Assembly (NCBI GenBank): GCA_964483585.1
Contig: CAZABH010000002.1
Location: forward strand, 62,001-126,000
Length of the DNA stretch: 64,000 bases
Reading direction: 5' to 3'
DNA from: SZUA-430 sp964483585
GTDB taxonomy: Bacteria > Pseudomonadota > Alphaproteobacteria > Micropepsales > Micropepsaceae
Part shown: piece after piece, positions 34,299 to 42,347 of the stretch
Position numbering within the stretch: position 1 is the stretch's first letter
Layout of the letters: each line of letters starts with the position of its first letter
The notes under the pieces: generated by a model
The model's database searches: none
Seen by the model: the letters and a program-made list of their open reading frames with translations, nothing else
What the model was told of the DNA's origin: nothing
Program-made: the position numbers and the translations under genes

Positions 34299-35113
34299 TT
34301 GCTGCCTGCAAGCTCGCGTGCGCGCCGGGTGGCTGCGGCAACGGCCTCGATCATCAAGGTCTCATTCCTGTTGCCATCCATCAGGACATGCAAGGCTGCT
34401 TCCGTGGTTCCTCCAGGACTTGTGACCGAGCGGCGCAGCTCTGCAGGCGACTGGTTGCTTGCTGCCAGCAGGGCTCCGGCCCCTTCTACAGTTCGTCGAG
34501 CGAGCAATCCTGCTATGTCCGGGGGCAGGCCTTGTTCGTGTCCTGCTGCAGCCAGGCACTCGACCAGGTGGAACACATAGGCAGGACCCGATCCGGACAC
34601 GGCTGTGACTGCATTGATGAGGTCTTCTGCATCAAGCCAGAAAAAGTCACCCACCGATCGCATCAGGGCTTCGGCTGTGAGGCGTGCGCCGGGCGGGGTG
34701 CCATGGCGTGCAACGCCTGCCGTGATTCCCTTTCCAATCGATGCCGGCATGTTTGGCATGCAGCGTACCAGTGCGCGCGGGTTTCCCAGCCACGTGTCGA
34801 GGCTCTGCAGTGTCGTGCCGGCCGCCAATGAGATGAATACGGCGTGATCTGCATGCGGGCGGTAGCTGGGTGCCACTGTCGCCATCATCTGGGGCTTTAC
34901 GGCCAGGATGACCGCTTCAGGCTTTGTATTGCCGAGGTCCGCGTGGTCCGAGAGAAGTCGTACACCCGCTGCTGCCATGTCTGTTGCGATCCGCGGCGAT
35001 GGTGCCGGGTCGATCAGCAGCAGCTTTTCTGGTCCGAGAGGCTGCAGCAGGGCGCGCGCCATGGCGCCGCCCATGTTGCCGGCGCCGACAATCACAATGG
35101 GGCCGGACGGCAA
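34295..35113 (-). CDS. proC: Pyrroline-5-carboxylate reductase
   Basis: A 272-residue enzyme (from the proposed start) for the last step of proline synthesis. The Rossmann motif is IVIVGAGNMGGAMA, and the C-terminal signature is VSGSGPAYVFHLVECLAAAG with SPGGTTEAALHVLMDG. No ATG lies before the Rossmann motif. A TTG at 35113 gives the normal length and clears ybjN. A GTG at 35161 would overlap ybjN by 19 bases. It sits between ybjN and a TetR gene in one operon. Confidence 0.93.
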   Translation of the reverse strand: MPSGPIVIVGAGNMGGAMARALLQPLGPEKLLLIDPAPSPRIATDMAAAGVRLLSDHADLGNTKPEAVILAVKPQMMATVAPSYRPHADHAVFISLAAGTTLQSLDTWLGNPRALVRCMPNMPASIGKGITAGVARHGTPPGARLTAEALMRSVGDFFWLDAEDLINAVTAVSGSGPAYVFHLVECLAAAGHEQGLPPDIAGLLARRTVEGAGALLAASNQSPAELRRSVTSPGGTTEAALHVLMDGNRNETLMIEAVAAATRRARELAGSK

Positions 35114-35142
35114 GCCACCGGTGTCTGATGTCGAGGTTCTGG

Positions 35143-35643
35143 TCAGGCTGTTCCCTGGCACTGGAATACCGCCGATGCTGCTGCTTCGGCGGCAGATTTG
35201 CCAGCCCAGATCACAAATTGGAAGGCTGAATGATAGCGCTCGCAGGCCTCGAGGGCTGCGTCGATCATTCCCTCGCACTGTTCCGGCGTTCCCATGGCGT
35301 TGCGCAGCAGGAGTCCGTGGCGGTAGGTGACCTGGCCGCTGTCGGGCCACATCTCGAAGTGGCCCAGCCAGAGCTGTTCGTTGATAATGTTGATGAGGGC
35401 GGCGACTTCCGCCCGTTTGTTGCGCGGCGCCTTGACTTCCAGCTGCACGGATACTTGCAGCGTTTCAACGTTTTCACGCCAGTTGAAGGCGAGATGGTGA
35501 TCGGTTGTCTGTCCGGGAAACGAGACGTGCATCTCGTCTTCGCCCTGCCGGTCGTAGAGCCACTCGTTCTGGGCGGCCAATTGCTCGACCAGGTCGAGCG
35601 GGTTGTCGCCAGAGGAGGGGGTGGCCAACTGCAATGTGCTCAT
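35143..35643 (-). CDS. YbjN domain protein (type III secretion chaperone-like fold)
   Basis: A 166-residue YbjN-family protein. The conserved run from NPLDLVEQLAAQNEWLYDR through LWLGHFEMWPDSG to ERYHSAFQFVIWAGKSAAE matches the alphaproteobacterial YbjN group next to proC. The fold resembles a secretion chaperone, and the family is linked to stress and motility regulation, but the mechanism is not established. The ATG at 35643 has GGAAGA upstream. The longer frame to 36075 runs through the intergenic region and is rejected. A GC-rich hairpin lies in its leader. Confidence 0.88.
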   Translation of the reverse strand: MSTLQLATPSSGDNPLDLVEQLAAQNEWLYDRQGEDEMHVSFPGQTTDHHLAFNWRENVETLQVSVQLEVKAPRNKRAEVAALINIINEQLWLGHFEMWPDSGQVTYRHGLLLRNAMGTPEQCEGMIDAALEACERYHSAFQFVIWAGKSAAEAAASAVFQCQGTA

Positions 35644-36121
35644 CTCACGATCTTCCTTTTTTGCCCCCAGAGTCAGCCCGCCGCCGGGGTGGGCCGGCGG
35701 CGGCTGCAGTCGAGAGCTATGTAGAAAGGTTACGCAGGCAGGTTCTCCGAAGCGGGCTATCAGGCCGGTGCCACATTTAGTGGTCCGCCGCGAAGCACCT
35801 CCCATGAATTGGAACGTGCACCAAAGGTTGAATCCCCCGCAAGAGTCCCACGGGGCGAATGACGCATTCTTCATGTGGACTGTATCATTGCTGGCGTTTG
35901 CGCTTGGGGATGTCCTGCGGACAGATGGATTTCCACTGGTGTGAATCATTTTTTCACATGCGGTGGCCCAGTCAGTGGTGGCAATTAATCCGAATGCAGG
36001 GTCCTTGGGCGGGCGCATGCAGAACCGAGATGGGATATGGATAGAGCTGCAGTCCCTTGTCGCGTCGTGTTTCAACCTGTCCCTTCATTCAAGCCGTCTT
36101 TCCTGAGTGAGAACCTGGTCC
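35644..36121 (+). other. 478-base gap between divergent ybjN and lgt
   Basis: No convincing gene lies here: the plus-strand frames (for example 35603-35944) lack a ribosome site and any family likeness. It must hold both promoters, but no clear -35/-10 pair stands out. It contains an imperfect GC-rich hairpin at 35674-35706 (CAGCCCGCCGCCGG against CCGGCGGCGGCTG), which would form in the ybjN leader. A small TGTGAA/TTCACA inverted repeat lies at 35940-35958. Confidence 0.6.
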
Positions 36122-36997
36122 ATGCTTCCCTTCCCGGATATCGATCCCGTCCTGATCCAGATCGGCCCTCTGGCGATCCGATGGTACGCGCTGGCCTATA
36201 TCGCCGGCCTGCTCGGCGCCTGGTGGTACATCCTGCGCCTGATCCGCACGCCGCGCCTGTGGGCCGAAGAACCTTTCAATGGCAAGCCTCAGGCAAGCGA
36301 AGACACCATTGGTGATCTTTTCGTCTGGGCCTCGGTCGGCGTGATCCTTGGCGGGCGGCTTGGCTATGTGCTGTTCTATGGGCTGGTCTACGAAACTGAT
36401 CGGTTTCTCTCCCAGCCATGGCTTGTGTTCGCTGCGTGGGAAGGGGGAATGTCGTTCCACGGCGGGGCGCTTGGCGTGGTCGCGGCGATCATCCTGTTTG
36501 CGCGACGTAGCCGGATCGACATGGTGGCGCTTGGCGACCTTGTCGCGGCAGCGGCGCCCGTCGGGCTTTTCTTCGGGCGTGTCGCCAACTTCATCAATGG
36601 CGAGCTGTATGGCAAGGTCACCGATGTTCCCTGGTCCTTCCAGTTCCCTGCTGCAGCCATCCGTGCTGCGGATGGAACGGTGATTAGCAATCCGCCACGA
36701 CATCCCTCGCAGCTTTATGAGGCGGCTCTTGAGGGACTTGTCCTGTTTGTTATCCTCTATGTCATGATCACACGCTTTGGTGCGTTGAGGCGCCCGGGCC
36801 TTGTGATTGCCGTGTTCTGGATTGGCTATGGCGTGTTCCGGAGCGTCGTCGAGATCTTCTTTCGCGACTCCAACCAGCTTGTCTTCGGCGGGGCGATGAC
36901 GATGGGCACGCTTCTGTCACTCTTCATGCTGGGCATTGGCGGCTTCTTTGCCTGGTATGCCCTTTACCGGAAGGGGCCCAGGTTGCTTGTGCCATGA
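36122..36997 (+). CDS. lgt: Prolipoprotein diacylglyceryl transferase
   Basis: A 291-residue inner-membrane enzyme that adds diacylglycerol to the lipobox cysteine of prolipoproteins. It has seven or so membrane helices, the conserved IRWYALAYIAGLLG start, WEGGMSFHGGALG with the essential histidine region, and the Lgt signature GRVANFINGELYG. The ATG at 36122 gives the usual PFPDIDPV start. A GTG at 36107 is a weaker choice. It overlaps midA by four bases. Several lipoprotein genes in this window are its likely substrates. Confidence 0.96.
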   Translation: MLPFPDIDPVLIQIGPLAIRWYALAYIAGLLGAWWYILRLIRTPRLWAEEPFNGKPQASEDTIGDLFVWASVGVILGGRLGYVLFYGLVYETDRFLSQPWLVFAAWEGGMSFHGGALGVVAAIILFARRSRIDMVALGDLVAAAAPVGLFFGRVANFINGELYGKVTDVPWSFQFPAAAIRAADGTVISNPPRHPSQLYEAALEGLVLFVILYVMITRFGALRRPGLVIAVFWIGYGVFRSVVEIFFRDSNQLVFGGAMTMGTLLSLFMLGIGGFFAWYALYRKGPRLLVP

Positions 36998-38079
36998 ACG
37001 AGGTTGAACGGTTCATCAAGGCGCATATCAGGGAGAATGGCCCCATGAGTGTGGAGCAGTTCTTCCTGATCGCGGCGAGCGGTCATCCGCAGTCGTATTA
37101 TGCAAGCAAAGATCCGTTTGGTGATCACGGCGACTTCATCACGGCACCAGAGATCTCGCAGGTGTTTGGCGAGTGCATCGGCCTGTGGTGTGTTGATGCG
37201 TGGGAGAAGATGGGTTCTCCCGAAGCGTTCAGCTTGACGGAATGTGGCCCGGGCAATGGCACCTTGATGTCTGACATCCTGCGGGCGGCGCGCATCAGGC
37301 CTGGCTTCGCACAGGGGGTGCAGGTGCAGCTTGTCGAGACCAGTCCGCGCCTGCGTGAGGTGCAGCGTGCAAGGCTTGCCGGGCATGGCGCCGTGAGCTG
37401 GCATGAGTCGGTCGAGGCATTGGGAGACGGGCTGCCAATGATCGTGGTCTGCAACGAGTTCTTCGATGCCCTGCCGGCGCGCCAATTTATCCGCCTGGGC
37501 GGGTGCTGGCGCGAGCGCGTGGTCGGGCTGGATGCCAATGGGCAGCTGGTCTTCATGGTCAATCGTGACGTCGACTTCACCGGTGCGATGCCCTGGCAAC
37601 TGCAAGGCGCCGCGGAGGGCAGCGTGCATGAGATCTCTGCTGCCGCGCTGCGCGTTTCGTCCGCCCTTGGTGAGAAGCTGAGGCGCAATGCCGGAGTCCT
37701 GCTTGCCATCGATTATGGATACGAGGGACCTGCAGTGGGAGATACGCTGCAGGCTCTGCGGTCCCATGCGCCCTGCCATGTGCTGTCTTCGCCCGGGTCT
37801 GCCGATATCACCTTCCATGTCGATTTCCAGGCCATCGCGGCTGCCCTGGCAAGTGCAGGCCTCATGGTCTGGCCGCTGCAGGCGCAGGGTTCGTTCCTGC
37901 TGGCCATGGGCGCCGCGGCGCGAACCGAAATGTTGCTTGGCAAGGCGACATCGCGCCAGGCGGAGAGCTTGCGCAAGGCGCTGACGCGGTTGACGTCACC
38001 GGAGGCAATGGGCACCCTGTTCAAGGTGCTGTGTGCTTCGTTTCCTCCCTCGCTTGTCCCTGCCGGGTTCACACCATGA
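36994..38079 (+). CDS. MidA/NDUFAF7-like SAM-dependent methyltransferase
   Basis: A 361-residue protein of the DUF185 family. The N-terminus MSVEQFFLIAASGHPQSYY and GDHGDFITAPEISQVFGE, the SAM-binding LTECGPGNGTLMSDIL, and VVCNEFFDALPARQF are diagnostic. The eukaryotic member NDUFAF7/MidA methylates an arginine of a complex I subunit, so a bacterial role in complex I assembly is possible but unproven. It overlaps lgt and pgeF by four bases each, within a tightly coupled cluster. Confidence 0.93.
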   Translation: MNEVERFIKAHIRENGPMSVEQFFLIAASGHPQSYYASKDPFGDHGDFITAPEISQVFGECIGLWCVDAWEKMGSPEAFSLTECGPGNGTLMSDILRAARIRPGFAQGVQVQLVETSPRLREVQRARLAGHGAVSWHESVEALGDGLPMIVVCNEFFDALPARQFIRLGGCWRERVVGLDANGQLVFMVNRDVDFTGAMPWQLQGAAEGSVHEISAAALRVSSALGEKLRRNAGVLLAIDYGYEGPAVGDTLQALRSHAPCHVLSSPGSADITFHVDFQAIAAALASAGLMVWPLQAQGSFLLAMGAAARTEMLLGKATSRQAESLRKALTRLTSPEAMGTLFKVLCASFPPSLVPAGFTP

Positions 38080-38849
38080 GGACCATGCTGAGTTCGTCGC
38101 TGCTTGAAGATCGCGGAATCGCGCACGGTTTCTGGGGGCGTCGGGGTGGCGTCTCGGATGGTGTCTTTTCCTCGCTGAACTGCGGTTATGGGTCTGATGA
38201 TGAACCAGAGCGCGTGCGGCAGAATCGAGGGGTCGTTGCCTCGCGCCTCGGCGTGGATGTCGATGACCTTGTCACCGCCTATCAGGTCCATAGCGCGGAC
38301 GTGATCGAGGTGACGGCGCCATGGACGCGCACGCATGCGCCGCGCGGCGACGCGATGGTCACACGTGTCCCGGGGATTGCGCTGGGTGTCCTTGCCGCCG
38401 ATTGTGCGCCTGTGCTGCTGGCTGATCCGCAGGCCCGTGTCATCGGTTGCGCCCATGCCGGCTGGCAGGGTGCACTCAAGGGTGTCATCGCAGCCGTGGT
38501 TGCGGCCATGACGAGCCTTGGTGCGCGCCGCGAACGCATCGTTGCCGTCGTGGGGCCGTGCATCACCCAGGCCAATTATGAGGTTGGGCCCGAGTTTCAT
38601 GCCCGCTTTATCGATGCACAACCCACTCTGGGGCGCTTCTTTATTGCGGCTGCGCGTGCGGATCATTTCATGTTCGACCTGCCGGGCTTTGTCCTGCACC
38701 GCCTCGAGGACGCCGGGGTTGGCGCGCGTGAGGCGCTTGGTCCTTGTACCTACCAGGATGAGGCTGGGCATTTTTCGTTCCGTCGAACGACCCATCGCGG
38801 CGAGACGAAGTATGGGCGCAACATCTCGGCCATTGTGCTGACGCCATGA
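38076..38849 (+). CDS. pgeF: Peptidoglycan editing factor PgeF / multicopper polyphenol oxidase-like
   Basis: A 257-residue YfiH/PgeF protein. The metal-binding and catalytic residues are in YQVHSADVIEV, LAADCAPVLLAD, and IGCAHAGWQG. PgeF removes mis-incorporated serine from peptidoglycan precursors, and older names call it laccase-domain protein. The ATG at 38076 overlaps the midA stop, so the frame's extension to 38031 is not needed. Its stop overlaps the next lipoprotein gene by four bases. Confidence 0.93.
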   Translation: MRTMLSSSLLEDRGIAHGFWGRRGGVSDGVFSSLNCGYGSDDEPERVRQNRGVVASRLGVDVDDLVTAYQVHSADVIEVTAPWTRTHAPRGDAMVTRVPGIALGVLAADCAPVLLADPQARVIGCAHAGWQGALKGVIAAVVAAMTSLGARRERIVAVVGPCITQANYEVGPEFHARFIDAQPTLGRFFIAAARADHFMFDLPGFVLHRLEDAGVGAREALGPCTYQDEAGHFSFRRTTHRGETKYGRNISAIVLTP

Positions 38850-39754
38850 TCGCGCAACTTCGCCACGCCTGCCTGGTTGCCCTTGTGCTGCTTGCGGGTT
38901 GTGCCGCCATCACCGAACCTCTGGGCGTGGAGGATCCGTTTGCCATTCCGCGGGCCTTCGAAGGTGTGGCGCGCAACGAGGCCGTCTTGGCGCCTGCGCT
39001 CAGCACGGACAGTGTGGTTGTCGAGGTTCCGAAAGGGCTTGAGTCCAGCTTTGGCGGGGACTTGCAGTCGAAGGTCATCCGCGCGCTTGAGACCCGGGAC
39101 ATCGCGGCGCAACCGCGCAGCAGCGAGCCATCATGGACGCTGAGGGCGCGGTATGCGGGTACCTTCAGGCCCGACAAGAAGGGGCCTGCCATTGGCGTCA
39201 TCGTCTGGCGCCTGTTCGATCGTGACACCGTGCGGCGCGAGCAGTTCACCACGACGTATACCGGCGACACTGCCGACACGCTGCACCCGACGCTTGGAGA
39301 CCAGGCGTCCTATGTGACGGAGAAGGTGGTTGCTGCGCTCAACCTGGGTGACGGGAAAGCAGATGGCCTTGAAGGTGCAGGAGACGTGCCCGTCGTGCGG
39401 GTAGGACGCATCGGTGGTGCGCCAGGTGATGGCAACCGTTCGCTTGGGCTGGCATTGGAGGGTGCCTTGCGGGCAAAAGGTGCCAAGGTTGAGAGGGGTC
39501 AAGTCTCTGGCGCGTGGCGCGTTGATTGTGCTGTGAGTGTCACGCCTATCGATGCACAGCAGGAGCGCGTCAAGCTGGTCTGGACGCTGGTCGCTGCCGA
39601 TGGTCAGAGCGTGGGAACGCTGGTGCAGGAGAACCCTGTTGTGCGCGGACGCCTTCGCCAGAAGTGGGGCGAGGTTGCCGCCTATGCGGCCGAGGCTGCT
39701 GCGGATGGCATCTGGCAGGTTCTTCAACAGATTCCAGCACCGCTTGAGCGTTAA
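38846..39754 (+). CDS. Lipoprotein of unknown function
   Basis: A 302-residue protein with a lipoprotein signal peptide ending in the lipobox LLAGC (cysteine 19), so it should be lipidated by the Lgt encoded in the same cluster. The rest is mixed alpha/beta with repeated strands such as LRARYAGTFRPDKKGP and VKLVWTLVAADGQSVG, and it ends in a helical segment. I do not recognise a named family. Its ATG overlaps the pgeF stop, so it is coexpressed with lgt, midA and pgeF. Confidence 0.85.
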   Translation: MIAQLRHACLVALVLLAGCAAITEPLGVEDPFAIPRAFEGVARNEAVLAPALSTDSVVVEVPKGLESSFGGDLQSKVIRALETRDIAAQPRSSEPSWTLRARYAGTFRPDKKGPAIGVIVWRLFDRDTVRREQFTTTYTGDTADTLHPTLGDQASYVTEKVVAALNLGDGKADGLEGAGDVPVVRVGRIGGAPGDGNRSLGLALEGALRAKGAKVERGQVSGAWRVDCAVSVTPIDAQQERVKLVWTLVAADGQSVGTLVQENPVVRGRLRQKWGEVAAYAAEAAADGIWQVLQQIPAPLER

Positions 39755-39816
39755 GCCGCGTTGCATCGCTGCGGCGCGGTTGCTAAAAGCGCCTGCGTTT
39801 TCAAGGGTATCGCCGC

Positions 39817-40749
39817 ATGAAGCTTCTCTCCGGCAACAGCAATCATCCCCTGGCCACCCAGATCGGTGAGTACCTGCATGTTCCGCTGACCAAGGCGATC
39901 GTTCGCCGGTTCGCCGATATGGAGGTCTTTGTCGAGATCCAGGAGAATGTCCGCGGCGAGGATGTGTTCGTCATCCAGTCGACCTCGTTTCCCACCAATG
40001 ATCACCTGATGGAGCTTCTGATCTGCATCGATGCGCTGCGGCGGGCTTCTGCCAAGCGTGTTACGGCCGTGATCCCTTATTTCGGCTATGCACGTCAGGA
40101 TCGCAAGCCTGGGCCTCGCACGCCCATCTCCGCGAAGCTGGTCGCCAACATCATCACGCAGGCTGGTGCGGGGCGTGTGCTGACGCTTGACCTGCACGCG
40201 GGTCAGATCCAGGGCTTTTTCGATATCCCCACCGACAACCTTTTTGCAGCACCGATCTTCGAGAACGACATCAAGAAGAATTTCGCGGGGGAGCCGCTCA
40301 TGGTGGTCTCTCCTGATGTCGGCGGTGTGGTTCGTGCGCGTGCGCTGGCCCGGCGGATCGATGCCGATCTGGCCATCGTGGACAAGCGTCGCGAGCGTGC
40401 GGGCGAGTCCGAGGTCATGAATATCATTGGTGATGTCTCTGGCCGCGTTTGCATCCTGATCGACGACATCGTGGACAGTGCTGGTACCCTCTGCAATGCC
40501 GCTGAGGCGTTGATGCAGAAGGGGGCGAAGGCGACCTATGCCTATGCGACGCATGGCGTGCTGTCGGGTGGGGCTGTTGCCCGCGTCCGGGGTTCGGCGC
40601 TGAAGGGTCTGGTCATCACGGATTCCATCGCCGCAACAGAGGCTGTGCGGAGCTGCGGCAATATCCGCATCCTGCCGACGGCCGAGCTTCTGGGCGAGGC
40701 CATCAAGCGGATTGCCGAGGAACGCTCGGTTTCCAGCCTTTTTGACTGA
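39817..40749 (+). CDS. prs: Ribose-phosphate pyrophosphokinase
   Basis: A 310-residue PRPP synthetase that makes phosphoribosyl pyrophosphate from ribose-5-phosphate and ATP. Conserved parts are LSGNSNHPLATQIGEYL, the flexible loop PYFGYARQDRKPGPRTPISA, LDLHAGQIQGFF, VSPDVGGVVRARALA, and the PRPP site LIDDIVDSAGTLCNAAEAL. The length is normal. It supplies Apt and nucleotide, histidine and tryptophan synthesis. Confidence 0.97.
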   Translation: MKLLSGNSNHPLATQIGEYLHVPLTKAIVRRFADMEVFVEIQENVRGEDVFVIQSTSFPTNDHLMELLICIDALRRASAKRVTAVIPYFGYARQDRKPGPRTPISAKLVANIITQAGAGRVLTLDLHAGQIQGFFDIPTDNLFAAPIFENDIKKNFAGEPLMVVSPDVGGVVRARALARRIDADLAIVDKRRERAGESEVMNIIGDVSGRVCILIDDIVDSAGTLCNAAEALMQKGAKATYAYATHGVLSGGAVARVRGSALKGLVITDSIAATEAVRSCGNIRILPTAELLGEAIKRIAEERSVSSLFD

Positions 40750-40763
40750 CCTGCCAATGGAAT

Positions 40764-40785
40764 AATCACAATTTTCTTTGTGATT
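40764..40785 (+). terminator. Hairpin after prs, weak terminator
   Basis: A perfect 8-base-pair AT-rich stem (AATCACAA at 40764-40771 with TTGTGATT at 40778-40785) and a six-base T-rich loop lies 15 bases after the prs stop. Only three Ts end the right arm and run on, so it may attenuate rather than terminate. It is also the start of the rplY leader. Confidence 0.45.
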
Positions 40786-40910
40786 TACCTGTGTGCTTGA
40801 CATCGCGGCATTGAGTTTTGGCGGGGGCTCGGGTATTTCCCCGGCCTCTTTCCGATTGGCGGACAGAACAAGATAAGGGGCCCTCGAGGGGCCGCCTGAA
40901 AGGGTTCGAA

Positions 40911-41645
40911 ATGAATAAGCAAGTCGACAGTTCCCTGGCAGTTATTCCTGCCAAGAAGCGTGAAGCCACCGGAACCGGGGCGGCTCGGGCGGTGCGACGC
41001 GAAGGTCTGGTGCCGGCAGTCATCTACGGCGAAGCAGGCAAGTCCCGCCATATCAGCATCGCCTATCGCGACATGGAGAAGCCCTACCAGACGGGACGCT
41101 TTACCTCGACGCTGATCATTCTTGATGTCGAGGGCGAAAAGACCCGCGTGATTCCGCGAGAGGTGCAGCTTGATCCGGTTACCGACAGACCGATCCATGC
41201 GGATTTCCAGGCGCTGGTGCCGGGGTCGAGCATTCGTCTGTTCATTCCGGTTCACTTCAACAATCATGTGGACTCGCCGGGCTTGAAGCGCGGTGGCGTT
41301 CTGAACATCGTCCGGCACGAGATCGAGTTCTTCTGTCCTTCGGAAAACATTCCCCAGTTCATCGAAGTTGACCTGACGGGTATGGATATCGGGGACAGCT
41401 TGCATATTTCCGCGATCAAGCTGCCCGAGGGTCTGGTGCCCGTGATCAGGACCCGTGACTTCACCGTGGCCACGGTTGCTGCGCCGTCTGCGTTCCTTGA
41501 GGCCGAGGCAAAGGCGGCCACGGCTGACGCCGCCGCTCCTGCAGCTGGGGCTGCTGCGGCCCCTGCAGGCGGGAAGGCTGCGCCTGCGGCTGGTGGGAAG
41601 GCTGCGCCTGCCGCTGCTGCGAAGGCCGCTCCGGCCAAGAAGTAA
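40911..41645 (+). CDS. rplY: 50S ribosomal protein bL25 (Ctc family)
   Basis: A 244-residue long-form L25, the 5S rRNA-binding ribosomal protein. The N-terminal L25 domain includes GTGAARAVRREGLVPAVIYG, and the TL5/Ctc C-domain includes LKRGGVLNIVRHEIEFFCP. The last 45 residues are an Ala/Pro/Gly/Lys low-complexity tail with repeats of the type GGKAAPAA, common in long L25 proteins. The ATG at 40911 has AGGG upstream. The frame from 40818 runs through the leader. A strong terminator follows. Confidence 0.95.
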   Translation: MNKQVDSSLAVIPAKKREATGTGAARAVRREGLVPAVIYGEAGKSRHISIAYRDMEKPYQTGRFTSTLIILDVEGEKTRVIPREVQLDPVTDRPIHADFQALVPGSSIRLFIPVHFNNHVDSPGLKRGGVLNIVRHEIEFFCPSENIPQFIEVDLTGMDIGDSLHISAIKLPEGLVPVIRTRDFTVATVAAPSAFLEAEAKAATADAAAPAAGAAAAPAGGKAAPAAGGKAAPAAAAKAAPAKK

Positions 41646-41673
41646 GCCGCTCCCGGGATTGCGGGACGGCATG

Positions 41674-41703
41674 CGGCTGCCAAGTGCATTGGCAGCCGTT
41701 TTT
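41674..41703 (+). terminator. Rho-independent terminator after rplY
   Basis: A perfect 9-base-pair stem (CGGCTGCCA at 41674-41682, TGGCAGCCG at 41690-41698) with a seven-base loop is followed by TTTTTC and more Ts. It lies 29 bases after the rplY stop and should end or reduce read-through into pth. Confidence 0.9.
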
Positions 41704-41730
41704 CTTTGAGACTTCGAGGTTGGGTCCGGC

Positions 41731-42345
41731 ATGCTGCTGTTCGTCGGTCTCGGGAATCCCGGGGACAGTTACAAGAATAATCGTCACAATGTCGGCTTTA
41801 TGGCCGTTGACGCGATTGCCGATGCGCATGGTTTTGGGCCTGTCCGGGCGCGGTTCCGGGGGCATCTGCGAGAGGGTGTGCTGAAGGGACCTGGCGGTAC
41901 GGTCAAGGTACTCGTGCTGAAGCCCATGACCTACATGAACGAGAGTGGCGTGTCGGTGCAGGAGGCCGTGGCCTTTCACAAGATCGGGCTTGACGATGTG
42001 TTCGTCGTCTATGACGAACTCGACCTTGCTCCGGGGAAGGTCCGGGTGAAGCGCGACGGCGGCAATGCGGGGCACAACGGGCTGCGTTCAATCTCGGCAC
42101 ATGTGGGCAATGCCTATTGGCGCATCCGTCTTGGCATCGGTCATCCGGGCGACAAGGCCCGGGTGCAGGGTCATGTGCTTGGGAATTTCACCGCTGACGA
42201 GCGGGCATGGCTTGGTCCGCTGCTGCAGGCGGTTGCGGAGGCCTCGCCGCTGCTGGCACACCATGATGAGGCAGGTTTCATGAACCGCGTTACATTGCTC
42301 ACGGGTTCTGCCGCGGGCCAGACACAATCGAAGAAGGAAGACTGA
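41731..42345 (+). CDS. pth: Peptidyl-tRNA hydrolase
   Basis: A 204-residue enzyme that frees tRNA from stalled peptidyl-tRNA. The N-terminal VGLGNPGDSYKNNRHNVGFM holds the catalytic histidine. LKPMTYMNESGVSV, VYDELDLAPG with the catalytic aspartate, and GGNAGHNGLRSI complete the signature. It lies just before ychF, the common order rplY-pth-ychF in bacteria. Confidence 0.97.
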   Translation: MLLFVGLGNPGDSYKNNRHNVGFMAVDAIADAHGFGPVRARFRGHLREGVLKGPGGTVKVLVLKPMTYMNESGVSVQEAVAFHKIGLDDVFVVYDELDLAPGKVRVKRDGGNAGHNGLRSISAHVGNAYWRIRLGIGHPGDKARVQGHVLGNFTADERAWLGPLLQAVAEASPLLAHHDEAGFMNRVTLLTGSAAGQTQSKKED

Positions 42346-42347
42346 AG

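Noticed and set aside
35603..35944. A 113-residue plus-strand frame in the ybjN-lgt gap
   Set aside because: No ribosome site, no family likeness, and it starts inside the ybjN coding strand region. Composition looks like translated non-coding sequence.
40797..40802. TTGACA hexamer upstream of rplY
   Set aside because: No -10 box lies at 16-18 bases downstream. The next AT-rich hexamer is about 31 bases away.
39751..40803. A 350-residue minus-strand open frame
   Set aside because: It is antisense to prs, which matches PRPP synthetase over its full length.
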